Origin: Mycolicibacterium sp. J2
GTDB taxonomy: Bacteria > Actinomycetota > Actinomycetes > Mycobacteriales > Mycobacteriaceae
Assembly: GCF_026240945.1 (NCBI RefSeq)
Contig: NZ_JAPFPY010000007.1
Coordinates: forward strand, 62,001 to 126,000
Direction of reading: 5' to 3'
Length of the DNA: 64,000 bases
The notes below the pieces were generated by a model that worked only from the letters and a program-made list of their open reading frames with translations, had not been told where the DNA came from and did not search any database. This document shows positions 24,333 to 34,549 of the stretch, one piece after another. Position numbers and translations under genes: made by a program. The first letter of the stretch is position 1. Every line of letters starts with the position of its first letter.

Positions 24333-25793
24333 GTGGTGGCCGGAGACGGAGATTTGACCGACTCCACACCCGTCGAGGGCACGTCCGACTTCGTCGTGGT
24401 CGCCAATCGGCTCCCCATCGACCAAGTGCGCCTGCCCGACGGCACCACCACATGGAAGCGTAGTCCCGGCGGCCTGGTGACCGCGTTGGAGCCGTTGCTA
24501 CGCAAACAGCGCGGCGCCTGGATCGGCTGGCCTGGTGTCCCCGACAGTGACGAGGAACCGATCGTCCAGGAGGGGCTGCGGCTCTTCCCGGTGCGGCTGT
24601 CCGCCGAGGATGTTGCCGAGTACTACGAGGGCTTCTCCAATGCCACACTGTGGCCCCTCTACCACGACGTCATCGTCAAACCCGAGTACCGCCGCGAATG
24701 GTGGGAGCGCTACGTCGACGTGAACCGGCGCTTCGCCGAAGCCACGTCCAAGGCGGCCGCACCCGGAGCCACCGTCTGGGTACAGGACTACCAGCTGCAA
24801 CTCGTGCCGAAGATGTTGCGCATGTTGCGCCCGGACCTGACCATCGGATTCTTCCTGCACATTCCGTTCCCCCCGGTCGAGCTGTTCATGCAGATGCCGT
24901 GGCGCACCGAGATCATCGAGGGGCTACTCGGTGCCGACCTGGTCGGCTTCCACCTGCCGGGCGGCGCACAGAACTTCCTCATCCTGGCCAGACGGCTGGT
25001 CGGCGTGAACACCTCGCGCGGGACCGTCGGCGTGCGGTCCCGATTCGGTGAGGTGCAGGTGGGTTTCCGCACCGTCAAGGTCGGCGCTTTCCCCATCTCC
25101 ATCGATTCGGCCGAACTCGACGCAAAGGCGCGTGACCGTGGAATCCGGCAGCGCGCCAAACAAATCCGGTCCGAACTCGGAAACCCCCGCAAGATCATGC
25201 TCGGTGTCGACCGCCTCGACTACACCAAGGGCATCGACGTCCGGCTCAAGGCGTTCACCGACCTGCTCGCCGACAAGCGCGCGGATCGCACCGACACCGT
25301 GCTGGTCCAGCTGGCCACCCCCAGTCGTGAACGGGTGGAGAGCTATATCGAGATGCGCGAGGGCATCGAGCGCCAGGTCGGCCACATCAACGGTGAGTAC
25401 GGCGAGGTCGGCAGACCCGTGGTGCACTACCTGCACCGCCCCGTGCCGCGGGACGAACTCATCGCCTTCTTCGTCGCCGCAGACATCATGCTCGTCACCC
25501 CGCTGCGAGACGGGATGAACCTGGTGGCCAAGGAGTACGTGGCGTGCCGCAGCGATCTCGGCGGCGCCCTGGTCCTGTCCGAATTCACCGGCGCGGCAGC
25601 GGAATTGCGGCAGGCCTACCTGTGCAACCCGCACCACACCGACGGCGTGAAGGAAGCCATCGAGCAAGCCCTCACCCAGACACCGGAAGAGGGGCGGCGC
25701 CGGATGCGAGCGCTGCGCCGCCAGGTGCTCGCACACGACGTGGATCGTTGGGCACGCTCGTTCCTGGACGCGCTGGCCGCCAACAAGAACTGA
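24333..25793 (+). CDS. otsA: Trehalose-6-phosphate synthase OtsA
   Basis: A 486-residue GT20 enzyme that makes trehalose 6-phosphate from a nucleotide-glucose and glucose 6-phosphate. Conserved blocks are [72 protein letters not shown] and [19 protein letters not shown] 24333 begins immediately after the preceding gene. Trehalose feeds mycolate carriers in the envelope and osmoprotection. It ends four bases before the convergent mce4 operon ends. Confidence 0.96.
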   Translation: MVAGDGDLTDSTPVEGTSDFVVVANRLPIDQVRLPDGTTTWKRSPGGLVTALEPLLRKQRGAWIGWPGVPDSDEEPIVQEGLRLFPVRLSAEDVAEYYEGFSNATLWPLYHDVIVKPEYRREWWERYVDVNRRFAEATSKAAAPGATVWVQDYQLQLVPKMLRMLRPDLTIGFFLHIPFPPVELFMQMPWRTEIIEGLLGADLVGFHLPGGAQNFLILARRLVGVNTSRGTVGVRSRFGEVQVGFRTVKVGAFPISIDSAELDAKARDRGIRQRAKQIRSELGNPRKIMLGVDRLDYTKGIDVRLKAFTDLLADKRADRTDTVLVQLATPSRERVESYIEMREGIERQVGHINGEYGEVGRPVVHYLHRPVPRDELIAFFVAADIMLVTPLRDGMNLVAKEYVACRSDLGGALVLSEFTGAAAELRQAYLCNPHHTDGVKEAIEQALTQTPEEGRRRMRALRRQVLAHDVDRWARSFLDALAANKN

Positions 25794-25797
25794 GCGG

Positions 25798-26283
25798 TTA
25801 CACCGGCTGGATGTAGTTGATCAGCCACTCACCGTCGATCTTGCGGTAATCGACGCGAAGGCGGCTGCCGTCATACACCGGCTGCTTCGACTTGTCGGTG
25901 ACGGTGCGATTCATGAAGACCAGCACCGACGCCGAATCACGCTGAGCCGTCAGCATTCCCGCACCGACCACGTTGGCCTGGCTGACCACCTGGCGATCAC
26001 GCGCCTGCGGAATGATGTCCTTGGCGGCACGGTCCTCGAACTCACGCCGGTAATCTGGAGTCAGCAATGTCGCGGCTTCGGTCAGGCTGCGTTCCACCGT
26101 CTGGTAGTCGTAACCGAAAACCTTCGGGATCTGCTCGGTGGCCAGCGCCGGCAGGGCCGCGCTGGCGGATTGCACAGCCCGGTTCTGTGTGCGGTCCCAG
26201 TACAGTGCACCACCGACCGCGGACAGCCCGACCAGGCCCAGCGCGAAGACCAGCACCACGAGCGCAATGAGCTTGCCGCGCAT
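25798..26283 (-). CDS. Mce-associated membrane protein Mas4B (Rv3492c-like)
   Basis: A 161-residue single-pass membrane protein at the end of the mce4 operon: membrane segment at about 5-28 (LIALVVLVFALGLVGLSAVGGALYW), then a soluble Mce-associated domain related to NTF2-like folds, ending RVDYRKIDGEWLINYIQPV. Its ATG overlaps the stop of Mas4A by one base. Such proteins are needed for stability or function of the Mce4 transporter. Confidence 0.9.
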   Translation of the reverse strand: MRGKLIALVVLVFALGLVGLSAVGGALYWDRTQNRAVQSASAALPALATEQIPKVFGYDYQTVERSLTEAATLLTPDYRREFEDRAAKDIIPQARDRQVVSQANVVGAGMLTAQRDSASVLVFMNRTVTDKSKQPVYDGSRLRVDYRKIDGEWLINYIQPV

Positions 26284-26975
26284 CAGTTTCCACCCTCGGG
26301 ATACTTGAGGTCATATCCGGTCATGTGCCCGTTGTCGTCCTCGTGCACGACGACACGCATGCGGTAGGCCTGCGACGGCTTGTTCACACCGTCGAGGTCG
26401 GTCACCGTGACCCGCACCGCCACCAGCACCGCGGCGTTACGCCCGACCTCGTCGATCTTCTCCAGCGCGGCACCGCTGACCACTGCCTCCGAACTGGCCT
26501 GGGTGTCACGGAAGATGGCCTTGAGGTTGTCGACGTTGTTGCCCTGGCTCATCATGTCGCGCAGCGGACCGCTGGTGCCGTCGACGAAGCGGTTCACACT
26601 CTCGTCGATGTTGTTCTGGTTGTAGCTGAACATGTTCAGCACCGTCTGCTCCGCGGTGTCCACGAAGCGCTGCTGCCGCGCGATCGCCGCGTCGGCGTGC
26701 CGATGCTGGTCGAGAAGCACCAACACTGTGGTGACGAGCGCGGCAGCCGCCAATACCGCAGCGATGGCCGAAACCAGCGCCACTCGGCCGCGGTTCGGTT
26801 GCCGCCGCGGCAACGACACCGCCTTCTTCGGCTTACCGGCTCGTGCGCCGCTGGGAGCACTCACCACCACCGGATCAGGTGCCGGGGCGGGGGTGCCGCC
26901 CGCGGGTCCTGCCGCGCGCGAGGCACGCCGGCGGACCGGCTTCGGCTTGTCCGCCGAAACCTGTTCCTCAACCAT
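26283..26975 (-). CDS. Mce-associated membrane protein Mas4A (Rv3493c-like)
   Basis: A 230-residue protein with a long basic, Pro/Ala-rich cytoplasmic N-terminus (1-65), one membrane segment (about 66-88, VALVSAIAAVLAAAALVTTVLVLL) and an exported domain with VDTAEQTVLNMFSYNQNNIDESV, common to Mce-associated proteins. It lies ten bases after mce4F and overlaps Mas4B. It is a paralogue of Mas4B with an added N-terminal tail. Confidence 0.9.
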   Translation of the reverse strand: MVEEQVSADKPKPVRRRASRAAGPAGGTPAPAPDPVVVSAPSGARAGKPKKAVSLPRRQPNRGRVALVSAIAAVLAAAALVTTVLVLLDQHRHADAAIARQQRFVDTAEQTVLNMFSYNQNNIDESVNRFVDGTSGPLRDMMSQGNNVDNLKAIFRDTQASSEAVVSGAALEKIDEVGRNAAVLVAVRVTVTDLDGVNKPSQAYRMRVVVHEDDNGHMTGYDLKYPEGGN

Positions 26976-26985
26976 CTAGACCTGC

Positions 26986-28683
26986 CTAAACCTGCTTGGG
27001 CGCCATCATCAAATCTACCCAGTTCTCCGCCGGCGAGAACTTGTCGGATCCGGAGGCGAACACCCCCGTGCCGCCCGACGGATCCGCGAACACACCGGTC
27101 CTCGGATCGTAGGTGGTGCTCGCGGGAGCACTGGCCTGGGGTTGCGGCGCCTCGGCGGGCAGCGGCGGCGGTGGCGCATCCACCGGTGGAGCATCGGCGG
27201 GCGGCGGCGGTGGCCGTCGTCCGTACGGCGGCACCACCTGATCCGGCGGTGCGTAGAACGTGCCCGGCGGCGCGGGCGGGTTGTCGTTGGGCGGTACCGG
27301 CAACGGGAACGGTGCGTTCGGCGCCGGGCCCGGTCCCGGCTGCACGCCGGGCGGTAGCTGCACCGCGGGTGGTCCCGGGTCGTAGTCCGCGCCGGGCGGG
27401 ATGTTCGGGAACTTGTTGGGCGGCAGGATATTGCGGCCGTCCTCGACGGGAGTGCCGTATGGGACAGGCGGCCCGCGCCACGGGTTGCTTCCGAGCGGTA
27501 CATAGCCGCGCGGGTCACGGCACAGCTGGATGGTCGGCGCCCGCTTGCCGGGGAACTCCTGGCACGGGTAGTTACGGGCGCCGCGCACCACCGACGGATC
27601 GTTCTGTGCGGTCTTGCAGTACAGGTCGGCGGGCAGTTCCCGCAGGGTGGTGTCGGCGGGTGAGCGGATCGCGGTGGGCGGCAGGAAGCCGGTCGAGCAG
27701 GGTGGCGGATCACCCAGGTCGACCTTGAAGTCCAGCTTGCCGCCCTCGTCGGCGGGCACACCACCTGCCACAGTGTTCAGTGCTGCAATCAGGGCCGGGA
27801 AAATGACCAGCGCCTGTTCGATCGATTTGTTGTAGATCACGCCGATCCGGCCGAAGTCCGCCAGGTTCGCCGCGAGCTGCGGGAATGTCGGGCGGATGCC
27901 GGCGAAGGTGGTGTTCGCCTCGGCCACCGCACCGGGCACCGTCTGCAACACCGAGCGCAGCTGCGGGTCGGCCTTGTCCACCTCCGAGGTGAACCGGGCC
28001 AAGCCGTCGACGGAGGACTTGATGTCGTCGCCGGCGCGGATCTGCGCCTCCAGGAACGGTCCGGCCTGGTCGATCAGCTGGGTGGTCTGGCCGTAATTGT
28101 TGTTGGCCTCGTCGACCAGCGCGCGCGAGGACTGGATGAGCCGGGACAGCTCGGGCCCGGATCCGTTGAACGCCTTGAACGTCTCCTTGAGCAGCTCCTG
28201 GACGCGGCTGTCGCCGACGCTGCTGACCAGATCGTCGGCCTGGCGGAGCAGCCCGGCGATGTCCTGACCGATCGCGGTGTGCGCGACCTCGATGTTGGAG
28301 CCGTCGCGCAGGAGCTTGGTGGCCGGGGCCTCGCCGTCACCGGGTGGCACCAGGTCGATGTATTGCTCGCCGACGGCCGAGACGCTCTTTACCGTCGCGG
28401 TAACGTTATCGGGCACATCGATGTCGGTGTTGAGCCGCATGTGCGCGATGACACCGTCATCGGTCAGCCCGACCTGTTCGACCCGGCCGATCGTGACACC
28501 GCGGTAGGTGACGTTGGCGTTCTGGTACAGGCCACCACCGGCCACGAAGTTCGCGGTGATGTTGTAGGTGCCGATACCCATCGCCGCGGGCACGTGCAGA
28601 TAGAACGCGGAGATCGCGGTCACGGTGAGCACGGTGACGACCGCGAAGATCGACAGTTGAAGTTTGGTCAGCCGGTCCAGCAT
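26986..28683 (-). CDS. mce4F: Mce4F, MCE-domain subunit of the sterol importer
   Basis: A 565-residue exported subunit. N-terminal membrane anchor (8-30, LQLSIFAVVTVLTVTAISAFYL), MCE/MlaD domain (about 37-115, YNITANFVAGGGLYQNANVTYRGVTIGRVEQVGL), a helical region and then a long Pro-rich tail from about 385 (RPPPPPADAPP, PPPLPAEAPQ) to the end. The six Mce proteins form a hollow hexamer that carries sterols across the periplasm. The Pro-rich tail is typical of F subunits and may span or contact the cell wall. Confidence 0.95.
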   Translation of the reverse strand: MLDRLTKLQLSIFAVVTVLTVTAISAFYLHVPAAMGIGTYNITANFVAGGGLYQNANVTYRGVTIGRVEQVGLTDDGVIAHMRLNTDIDVPDNVTATVKSVSAVGEQYIDLVPPGDGEAPATKLLRDGSNIEVAHTAIGQDIAGLLRQADDLVSSVGDSRVQELLKETFKAFNGSGPELSRLIQSSRALVDEANNNYGQTTQLIDQAGPFLEAQIRAGDDIKSSVDGLARFTSEVDKADPQLRSVLQTVPGAVAEANTTFAGIRPTFPQLAANLADFGRIGVIYNKSIEQALVIFPALIAALNTVAGGVPADEGGKLDFKVDLGDPPPCSTGFLPPTAIRSPADTTLRELPADLYCKTAQNDPSVVRGARNYPCQEFPGKRAPTIQLCRDPRGYVPLGSNPWRGPPVPYGTPVEDGRNILPPNKFPNIPPGADYDPGPPAVQLPPGVQPGPGPAPNAPFPLPVPPNDNPPAPPGTFYAPPDQVVPPYGRRPPPPPADAPPVDAPPPPLPAEAPQPQASAPASTTYDPRTGVFADPSGGTGVFASGSDKFSPAENWVDLMMAPKQV

Positions 28684-29867
28684 TACGGGGCACCTCCGTG
28701 CTGCGTGGCCGTACCCGGCGGGATCTTGAACGGATCGGCGGCCTGCCCGGACAGGTTGGCCATCGCACCGGTCAGGAAGTCCGGCGGGTTGATGACCTCA
28801 TCGAGGTGCTTCATGTTCGGGTCGAAGAACGATGTGGTGAACATCGATTCGCCGAACCGCCGTGCGGTGAGGTCGAATGTCACGAACACGTTCAGGTAGT
28901 CACCGCGCACCGCGTTGCGCAAGTACTTGTAGTGGAACGGGAAGGTCGGCAGGAACTCCAGGTCCTTGATCACGTCATCGGCATTGTCGTTGAACTCCTT
29001 GATGACCGGAAAGAGGTCTTTCAGGTCGGCGGCGAAGTCGGTCTTGGTCTCCGACAGCACGCGAGCCCCCACCGTGGCGAACTTCTGCAGTGCCTGGAAC
29101 GCATCGACGATGTTGGACCGGTTGTCGTTGAGCACCTTCAACGCGTTGGGCAGCGTGTCGAGGGTGCGGCCCAGGTTGTCCTTGCTGCGGGCCAGCATCG
29201 AGGCGAATCGGTTCAGCCCGTCGGCCGCGGCGATGATGTCGTTGGTCTGCTGGTCCAGTGACGAGGTCAGTTCGGCCAACCGGGGCAACAGCTCGGCGAA
29301 GCTTCCGCTACGCCCGGCAACCGCCGCATACGCCTCGTCGGTGATGTCCTGCAGCGCACCGAGATTGCCCTTGTTGACCACCACACCCAACGAGGACAGC
29401 ACTTCCTCGGTGGTCGGGTAGCGGCCGATGCTGCCGAGCGGGATGTTCGAGCCCTGCTTGAGCTTGCCGATGGCCTTGCCCTCCGGGGCCGCCAGTTGGA
29501 CATGCTGGGAGCCCAGCAGCGAGGTCTGCGCGACGGTGGCGGTCGAGTTCTCCGGCAGGTTCACATCCCCGTCGAGCGACAGCTTGACCGCGGCGTAGAA
29601 CGTACCGTCGGGCCGCTGCACGGCGTCGATACCCGACACACTGCCGACGGTCACGTCGTCGACCATCACCGGCGAATTCTGGGGCAGCGTCGCCACATCG
29701 GGCAGTTCCACGGTGATGGTGTAGGACCCCGGACCGTGTCCCGCGGTGCCGGGCATGTCCAGCGAGTTCAGCCCGCCGAACGAACAACCGGCCACCAGCA
29801 ACGCCCCCGAGCTCAGCGCGGTGGTGCGCAGCGTCGCGCTTCGCAACGCCTTCCCCGAATGCCTCAT
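28683..29867 (-). CDS. mce4E: Mce4E lipoprotein subunit (LprN)
   Basis: A 394-residue lipoprotein. The signal sequence ends in the lipobox LLVAGC, with lipid-modified Cys28. The MCE domain follows (YTITVELPDVATLPQNSPVMVDDVTVGSV), then coiled helices containing SLDQQTNDIIAAADGLNRF. E subunits are regularly the lipoprotein member of each Mce system. Its start overlaps mce4D by four bases and its end overlaps mce4F by one. Confidence 0.95.
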   Translation of the reverse strand: MRHSGKALRSATLRTTALSSGALLVAGCSFGGLNSLDMPGTAGHGPGSYTITVELPDVATLPQNSPVMVDDVTVGSVSGIDAVQRPDGTFYAAVKLSLDGDVNLPENSTATVAQTSLLGSQHVQLAAPEGKAIGKLKQGSNIPLGSIGRYPTTEEVLSSLGVVVNKGNLGALQDITDEAYAAVAGRSGSFAELLPRLAELTSSLDQQTNDIIAAADGLNRFASMLARSKDNLGRTLDTLPNALKVLNDNRSNIVDAFQALQKFATVGARVLSETKTDFAADLKDLFPVIKEFNDNADDVIKDLEFLPTFPFHYKYLRNAVRGDYLNVFVTFDLTARRFGESMFTTSFFDPNMKHLDEVINPPDFLTGAMANLSGQAADPFKIPPGTATQHGGAP

Positions 29868-31255
29868 CCGCCGGCTCCCTGCGGTGCGGCGGCCGGGGCG
29901 GAAGCACCCGCGCCCATCGGCGGCGCCGGCGGCACCGGACCCGCTGGCGAGATCTGCCCGGGGACGGCGGGCGGCGGCAGGATCAGGTCACTGAGGTTCC
30001 CGTCGGGGCCGGTTGTCGGCGGCGAGACACCGGGTGCCGGCTGCCATTGCAGATAGGGCACCGGGGTCTGGGCCTTCGCCTCGGTGGCGGGCGTGTCGTA
30101 GATGATCTGCCCCTTGTACGCGGTGATGCTGTCGATCGGATGGAACAGCACCGGCGGATAATTCATCGCGATGCGCTTGAACACCGGCCCCATCCGCTGC
30201 CGGCAGATCTCGGCCCGCTTGTAGTTGTCCGCCGACGCGCCGACATCGAAGGTGCCACCGCAGATGAACTGCACCGGATTCGCGAAGTTGGGCAGTGACA
30301 GCAGGCCACCGACGGTGCCCTGGGCCGGATTGTAGATGTTGTAGAAGTTGGCCAGACCGTTGGGCGTGATGTGAAGCGCCTGCTCGATGTCATCACTGTG
30401 GTCGTTGAGGATCTGGGTGAAGTCGGCCAGCTTGCCGACGGAGTCGATCAGCGACTTGTTCGAATCATGCAGCAGGCCTTTGACATCGCCGAGGGCCTGG
30501 TTCAGCACGCCCAGGGTCTGGTCGAGGTCCGCCGAACTGGCGGCCAGCACCTGGGACACCGACGCCACGTGGCTGGTGAACTGCACGATCTGCTCGTTAC
30601 TGTTGGACAGCGCATTGACCAGCACCTGCAGGTTGCGCACCGTGCCGAACAGATCGGTGCGCGAGTCGCCGAGGCGCCCGGCGGTCTGCGACAGCTCACG
30701 CAGTGCGGCGCGGAACGAGTCGCCGTTGCCGTCGAAGGTGTCGGCGGCCTGGTTGACGGCGGCCACCAGCGGACCCTGCACGCCACCGTCTTTCGGGCCG
30801 AGCTGCGCGGACAGCGCGGTGAGCTGCTCCTTGACCTCGTCCCACTCGACCGGCACGCCGGTGCGGTCCAGCCCGATCTGGGCGCCGTCCGCCAGCGCTG
30901 CACCACCGGTGAAGGCCGGGGTCAGCTGAATGAACCGGGCGGACACCAGGTTGGGCGCGATGATCAGGGCCCTGGCGTCGGCGGGAACCTTGATGCCGGG
31001 ATCCAGGGTCATCGTGATCTTGACATCGTCGGCACGGGGCTGGATCGCATCGATCCGCCCGACCGGCACCCCGACCACCCGGACATCGTCCCCGGGGTAG
31101 AGCCCGACCGCGGTCGGGAAGTAGGCGACCACCTTCTGCCCACCGCGGCTCGGCCACACCAGGTAGACGCCCACGGCGAGCAGGGCGACCAGCGCGACGG
31201 CCAGGCCACCGCGCAGCCACTTTCCGCGCGACGACGTCGAATCATATTGGGTCAT
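29864..31255 (-). CDS. mce4D: Mce4D, MCE-domain subunit
   Basis: A 463-residue subunit with a membrane anchor at 14-31 (GLAVALVALLAVGVYLVW), the MCE domain (VVAYFPTAVGLYPGDDVRVVGVPVGRIDAI), a helical needle region with LSQTAGRLGDSRTDLFGTVRNLQ, and a Pro/Ala-rich C-terminal tail after about 420. ATG overlaps the mce4C stop (ATGA). Role: one wall segment of the sterol channel. Confidence 0.95.
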   Translation of the reverse strand: MTQYDSTSSRGKWLRGGLAVALVALLAVGVYLVWPSRGGQKVVAYFPTAVGLYPGDDVRVVGVPVGRIDAIQPRADDVKITMTLDPGIKVPADARALIIAPNLVSARFIQLTPAFTGGAALADGAQIGLDRTGVPVEWDEVKEQLTALSAQLGPKDGGVQGPLVAAVNQAADTFDGNGDSFRAALRELSQTAGRLGDSRTDLFGTVRNLQVLVNALSNSNEQIVQFTSHVASVSQVLAASSADLDQTLGVLNQALGDVKGLLHDSNKSLIDSVGKLADFTQILNDHSDDIEQALHITPNGLANFYNIYNPAQGTVGGLLSLPNFANPVQFICGGTFDVGASADNYKRAEICRQRMGPVFKRIAMNYPPVLFHPIDSITAYKGQIIYDTPATEAKAQTPVPYLQWQPAPGVSPPTTGPDGNLSDLILPPPAVPGQISPAGPVPPAPPMGAGASAPAAAPQGAGG

Positions 31256-32310
31256 GGTGACTTCGGCCTTACCAGAGTGCGCTCGGAGATGTACCCGCGC
31301 AGCATGTCGGCCAGGCTGTCCGGCAGCTTGCCCGGCTGGAAATAGCTGTCTAACAGAACCTCTGAGATCGAAGCGGGCGGCAGACCGTAGAGGTTGATCT
31401 GAAATCCCGACCCTCCCCCTACAACTTCACCTAGCGTCGTGGCGTATCGCGGCAGCCGCTTGAGCGCCTCGCCGATGTGCTCGCGACGCTCCAGCAGGTT
31501 GGCCATCACCGCGTTGAGCCGGCGAAGCAGCGGTTCGAACTCACGCTTGTTGTCCGCGACGAAACCCGAAAGTTGTTGTGAGACATCGTCGATACCGGCG
31601 ATCAGGCTGCTCAGGGCCTGCCGGCGTTCATCCAGGGCGGCGAACAGCAGATTGCCGTCGGTGACCAGTTTGTTGACCTGATCGGCGCGCTGGGCCAGCG
31701 TGTCGGAGACGTTCTTGGCGTGCATGAGCAGCTCTTCGAGGGCCTGGTCACGCTTGTTGAGGCTGCGGCTCAGGCTCGCGACACCATCGAGCGCACCGCG
31801 CAACTGCGGGGTGGCGTCGTGCAGGGTGTCGGTCAGCGTCTGCAGGGCCTGCTCGAATTTGGGCTTGTCCAGCGCGCTCACGTTGCCGCCGAGGTCCTGC
31901 AGTGCGGTGTTCAGCGTGTACGGAGTGGTGGTGCGCCCCAACGGGATTACCGTCGAGTCGCCATTGCCCTTCGGGGTCACCGAGAGTGACTTCTGGCCGA
32001 GCACGGTGTCGGTCTTGATCGATACCAGCGTCTGGTTGCCGACCTTGATGTTGCGGTCAACGGTGAAGCCCACCTTGGCCTGATCGCCCGCCAGTGCCAC
32101 CGAGGTGACCTTGCCGACCTTGATACCGGACACCGCGACGTCGTTGCCCGGCGAGATGCCGCCGGCATCGCTGAAGTAGGCCTCGTAATTGCGCCCCTGC
32201 GGGTACCACGGCAAGCCGGTGTAGCCGAAGGAGATCAGCACCAGGCAGACCACCACGAAGATACCGAGGATGCCGGTCCGTAAGGGGTTGTTGCCGCTGG
32301 GGCTAGCCAT
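31252..32310 (-). CDS. mce4C: Mce4C, MCE-domain subunit
   Basis: A 352-residue subunit: membrane anchor (10-30, LRTGILGIFVVVCLVLISFGY), MCE domain (YEAYFSDAGGISPGNDVAVSGIKVGKVTSVAL) and long helical region with repeated spacing of hydrophobics (RSLNKRDQALEELLMHAKNVSDTL). It overlaps mce4B by eight bases and mce4D by four. It lacks the Pro-rich tail of D and F. Confidence 0.95.
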   Translation of the reverse strand: MASPSGNNPLRTGILGIFVVVCLVLISFGYTGLPWYPQGRNYEAYFSDAGGISPGNDVAVSGIKVGKVTSVALAGDQAKVGFTVDRNIKVGNQTLVSIKTDTVLGQKSLSVTPKGNGDSTVIPLGRTTTPYTLNTALQDLGGNVSALDKPKFEQALQTLTDTLHDATPQLRGALDGVASLSRSLNKRDQALEELLMHAKNVSDTLAQRADQVNKLVTDGNLLFAALDERRQALSSLIAGIDDVSQQLSGFVADNKREFEPLLRRLNAVMANLLERREHIGEALKRLPRYATTLGEVVGGGSGFQINLYGLPPASISEVLLDSYFQPGKLPDSLADMLRGYISERTLVRPKSP

Positions 32311-33340
32311 TTTCCGAGCACCTCCCCTTGGTCGGGTCCGGTGGGCCGCCGAACGGGATCAGGATGTCGCTGCCCGCCGGTCCGTTGATCTTCATCCGGA
32401 TCGAGCAGTAGTAGATGTTGAAGAACGAGCCGTAGGCGCCGAGTGCGTTGAGCCGCATATAGTTCTCGGCCAGCGGCTCGATCACCTTGTTGATGTCGGC
32501 CTTGCGCTCGTCGGCCCGTTGCAGGAACGGTCGGGCGTTCTCGATGACGCCCTGCAGCGGTCGGCGGGACTCTTGCAGCATGGCGGTCAGGTCGTTCTCG
32601 GCCGAGGACAGCGGTCCCATGGCCCCGGCGATGGGGTCGCGGCCTTCGGCCAGACCGGTGATGAGCTTCTGCAATTCATCGACGCTCGCGTTGAACTGGG
32701 TGCCCTTCGCGTCGACGGTGCCCAGCACCGTGTTCAGGTTGGTGATCACGTCACCGATGAGCTGATCCCGGTTTGCCAGGTTCTGACTGAAGGAGCTGGT
32801 ACTGGCCAGCAGGTTCTGGATGGCACCGCCCTGGCCCTGAAGCAGTTCGATGACGGCGTTGCTGACCTCGTTGACCTTCGATCCGTCCAGGCCCTTGAGC
32901 ACGGGCCGCAGTCCGCCCAGCAGGGCATCCAGATCCAGTGCGGGCTGGGTGTTCTCGCGCGCGATCGTGCTTCCAGGTGGGAGCTTGCGCAGCTCGCCGG
33001 GGCCCGAGGTGATCTCCAGGTAGCGGTCGCCGACCAGGTTCTCGTAGCGCACGACGGCTCGCGTCGAGGTGTAGAGCTGGTAGCGCTTGTTGACGTCGAA
33101 GGCTACGTCGACGCTGTTGTCGGGGTTGAGCTTGACCGCCTTGACGCTGCCCACCGGCACGCCGGAGATGCGCACGTCCTGGCCGGCCTTCAACCGCGAC
33201 GCCTCGGCGAAGTTGGCGTGGTAGCCACTGCTGGAAGCGAATCGGAACTGGCCGAACACCACCACCAGGCCCGCGGCGACCAGCAGCATCGCCCCCGTGA
33301 ACACGGCGACGTTGATCAGCGTCCGCCTCTGGCTCTGCAT
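32303..33340 (-). CDS. mce4B: Mce4B, MCE-domain subunit
   Basis: A 345-residue subunit: membrane anchor (7-32, LINVAVFTGAMLLVAAGLVVVFG), MCE domain (YHANFAEASRLKAGQDVRISGVPVGSVKAVKL) and helical stalk ending in a short tail with two Cys (YYCSIRM, GRCSENG). The ATG overlaps the mce4A stop by one base. Confidence 0.95.
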   Translation of the reverse strand: MQSQRRTLINVAVFTGAMLLVAAGLVVVFGQFRFASSSGYHANFAEASRLKAGQDVRISGVPVGSVKAVKLNPDNSVDVAFDVNKRYQLYTSTRAVVRYENLVGDRYLEITSGPGELRKLPPGSTIARENTQPALDLDALLGGLRPVLKGLDGSKVNEVSNAVIELLQGQGGAIQNLLASTSSFSQNLANRDQLIGDVITNLNTVLGTVDAKGTQFNASVDELQKLITGLAEGRDPIAGAMGPLSSAENDLTAMLQESRRPLQGVIENARPFLQRADERKADINKVIEPLAENYMRLNALGAYGSFFNIYYCSIRMKINGPAGSDILIPFGGPPDPTKGRCSENG

Positions 33341-34542
33341 CAGAAGTCATCCCGTTCGGCGTAGGCCCCGTTGAACAGGAACTGCAGCGTCGACGGCGCG
33401 TTGAACTGCAGTTCGGTGTTCGGCTGGTACGGTACGTAGGCGTTGTCGGTCACCAGGAACGGGGTGTGGTACCAACTGCCGCCGAACTGCTTGCTGGGCA
33501 CGTCCGGAAGGCCGCGGCAGTTGGGTCCACCGGAGGCGTTCACCATCGGCAGGCTCTCCGGGTAGGTGTACGCCGGGGCGCCGGGCAGGAAGCTCGACGC
33601 CACGAACAGGCCGGGACGAATACCACCGATAATCGGCGCAAAGTTGTTGACAGCATTGTTGACTCCCTTGAACAGGCAGCCGAACTCCGGCGAGTAGTCA
33701 CCCGCGACCTTGGCCAGCGCCCGCAGGCGCTTGATGGCAGCGATGTAGTCGTCGGCGGCCGGAGCCAGCGTCGCGTAACCGTTCTCGGCGAACCCGGTTG
33801 CGGCCAACAGCGCGGCGTTGAGGTTGTCCTGCTCGTCGACGATCGTCTTCGACAGCTTCGGCGCGTTGTCCAGCACGGTGGCCAGATCGGCACCGGTGTC
33901 GCCGTAGATGTTGGCGACGACGCCGGCCTTGGAGATGTCGGACTGCAGGGTGGGCAACTTCGGATTGAGCTGCGCCAGATAGCTGTTCAGTCCGGCCATG
34001 GTGGCGCCCAGGTCATCGCCGTGGCCGCGCAGGCCTTCGCCCAGCGCCGTCAGCGTGGCGTTCAGATTGACCGGGTCGATCTTGTGCAGCAGGTCGGTCA
34101 GGGTCTGGAAGAGGGTGTTGACCTCCAGCTGGACGCTGCTGGCGGCGATGTTGGTGCCCGGCTGCAGCGGCGTCTTCTTCGGATCCTCGGGCGGCAGGAA
34201 CTCGACCGACTTGGCACCGAAAACGGTTGTGCCGCCGATCTTCACCACCGCGTTGGACGGGATGAACCGCATCTGGTTGCGGTCGATGTCCAGGGTCAGC
34301 TTGGCCTGCTCGCCGGCATAGGCGATGTTGGTGACCTTGCCGATCTGGATCCCGCGGTACTTGACCTTGGCATCGGTTTCCATCACCAGACCGGCGCGCT
34401 GTGAGGTGACGGTGACGGTGTCGGTCTTGGTGAAGGCCGCCGTGTAGGAGAGGTAGGTGAACACCACTGCGGCGACGATGATCAGCGCGAGGATCGAGGC
34501 GGCGATCCTGACGTGACTGCGCTTGGCGCTTCCGGAAGACAC
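33340..34542 (-). CDS. mce4A: Mce4A, MCE-domain subunit
   Basis: A 400-residue subunit, the same length as in M. tuberculosis. Membrane anchor at 11-33 (IAASILALIIVAAVVFTYLSY), MCE domain (VTSQRAGLVMETDAKVKYRGIQIGKVTNI), helical region to about 270 and a conserved C-terminal globular part (VNNAVNNFAPIIGGIRPGLFV ... GGPNCRGLPDV). It follows yrbE4B by seven bases. Confidence 0.96.
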   Translation of the reverse strand: MSSGSAKRSHVRIAASILALIIVAAVVFTYLSYTAAFTKTDTVTVTSQRAGLVMETDAKVKYRGIQIGKVTNIAYAGEQAKLTLDIDRNQMRFIPSNAVVKIGGTTVFGAKSVEFLPPEDPKKTPLQPGTNIAASSVQLEVNTLFQTLTDLLHKIDPVNLNATLTALGEGLRGHGDDLGATMAGLNSYLAQLNPKLPTLQSDISKAGVVANIYGDTGADLATVLDNAPKLSKTIVDEQDNLNAALLAATGFAENGYATLAPAADDYIAAIKRLRALAKVAGDYSPEFGCLFKGVNNAVNNFAPIIGGIRPGLFVASSFLPGAPAYTYPESLPMVNASGGPNCRGLPDVPSKQFGGSWYHTPFLVTDNAYVPYQPNTELQFNAPSTLQFLFNGAYAERDDF

Positions 34543-34549
34543 TGGCCGC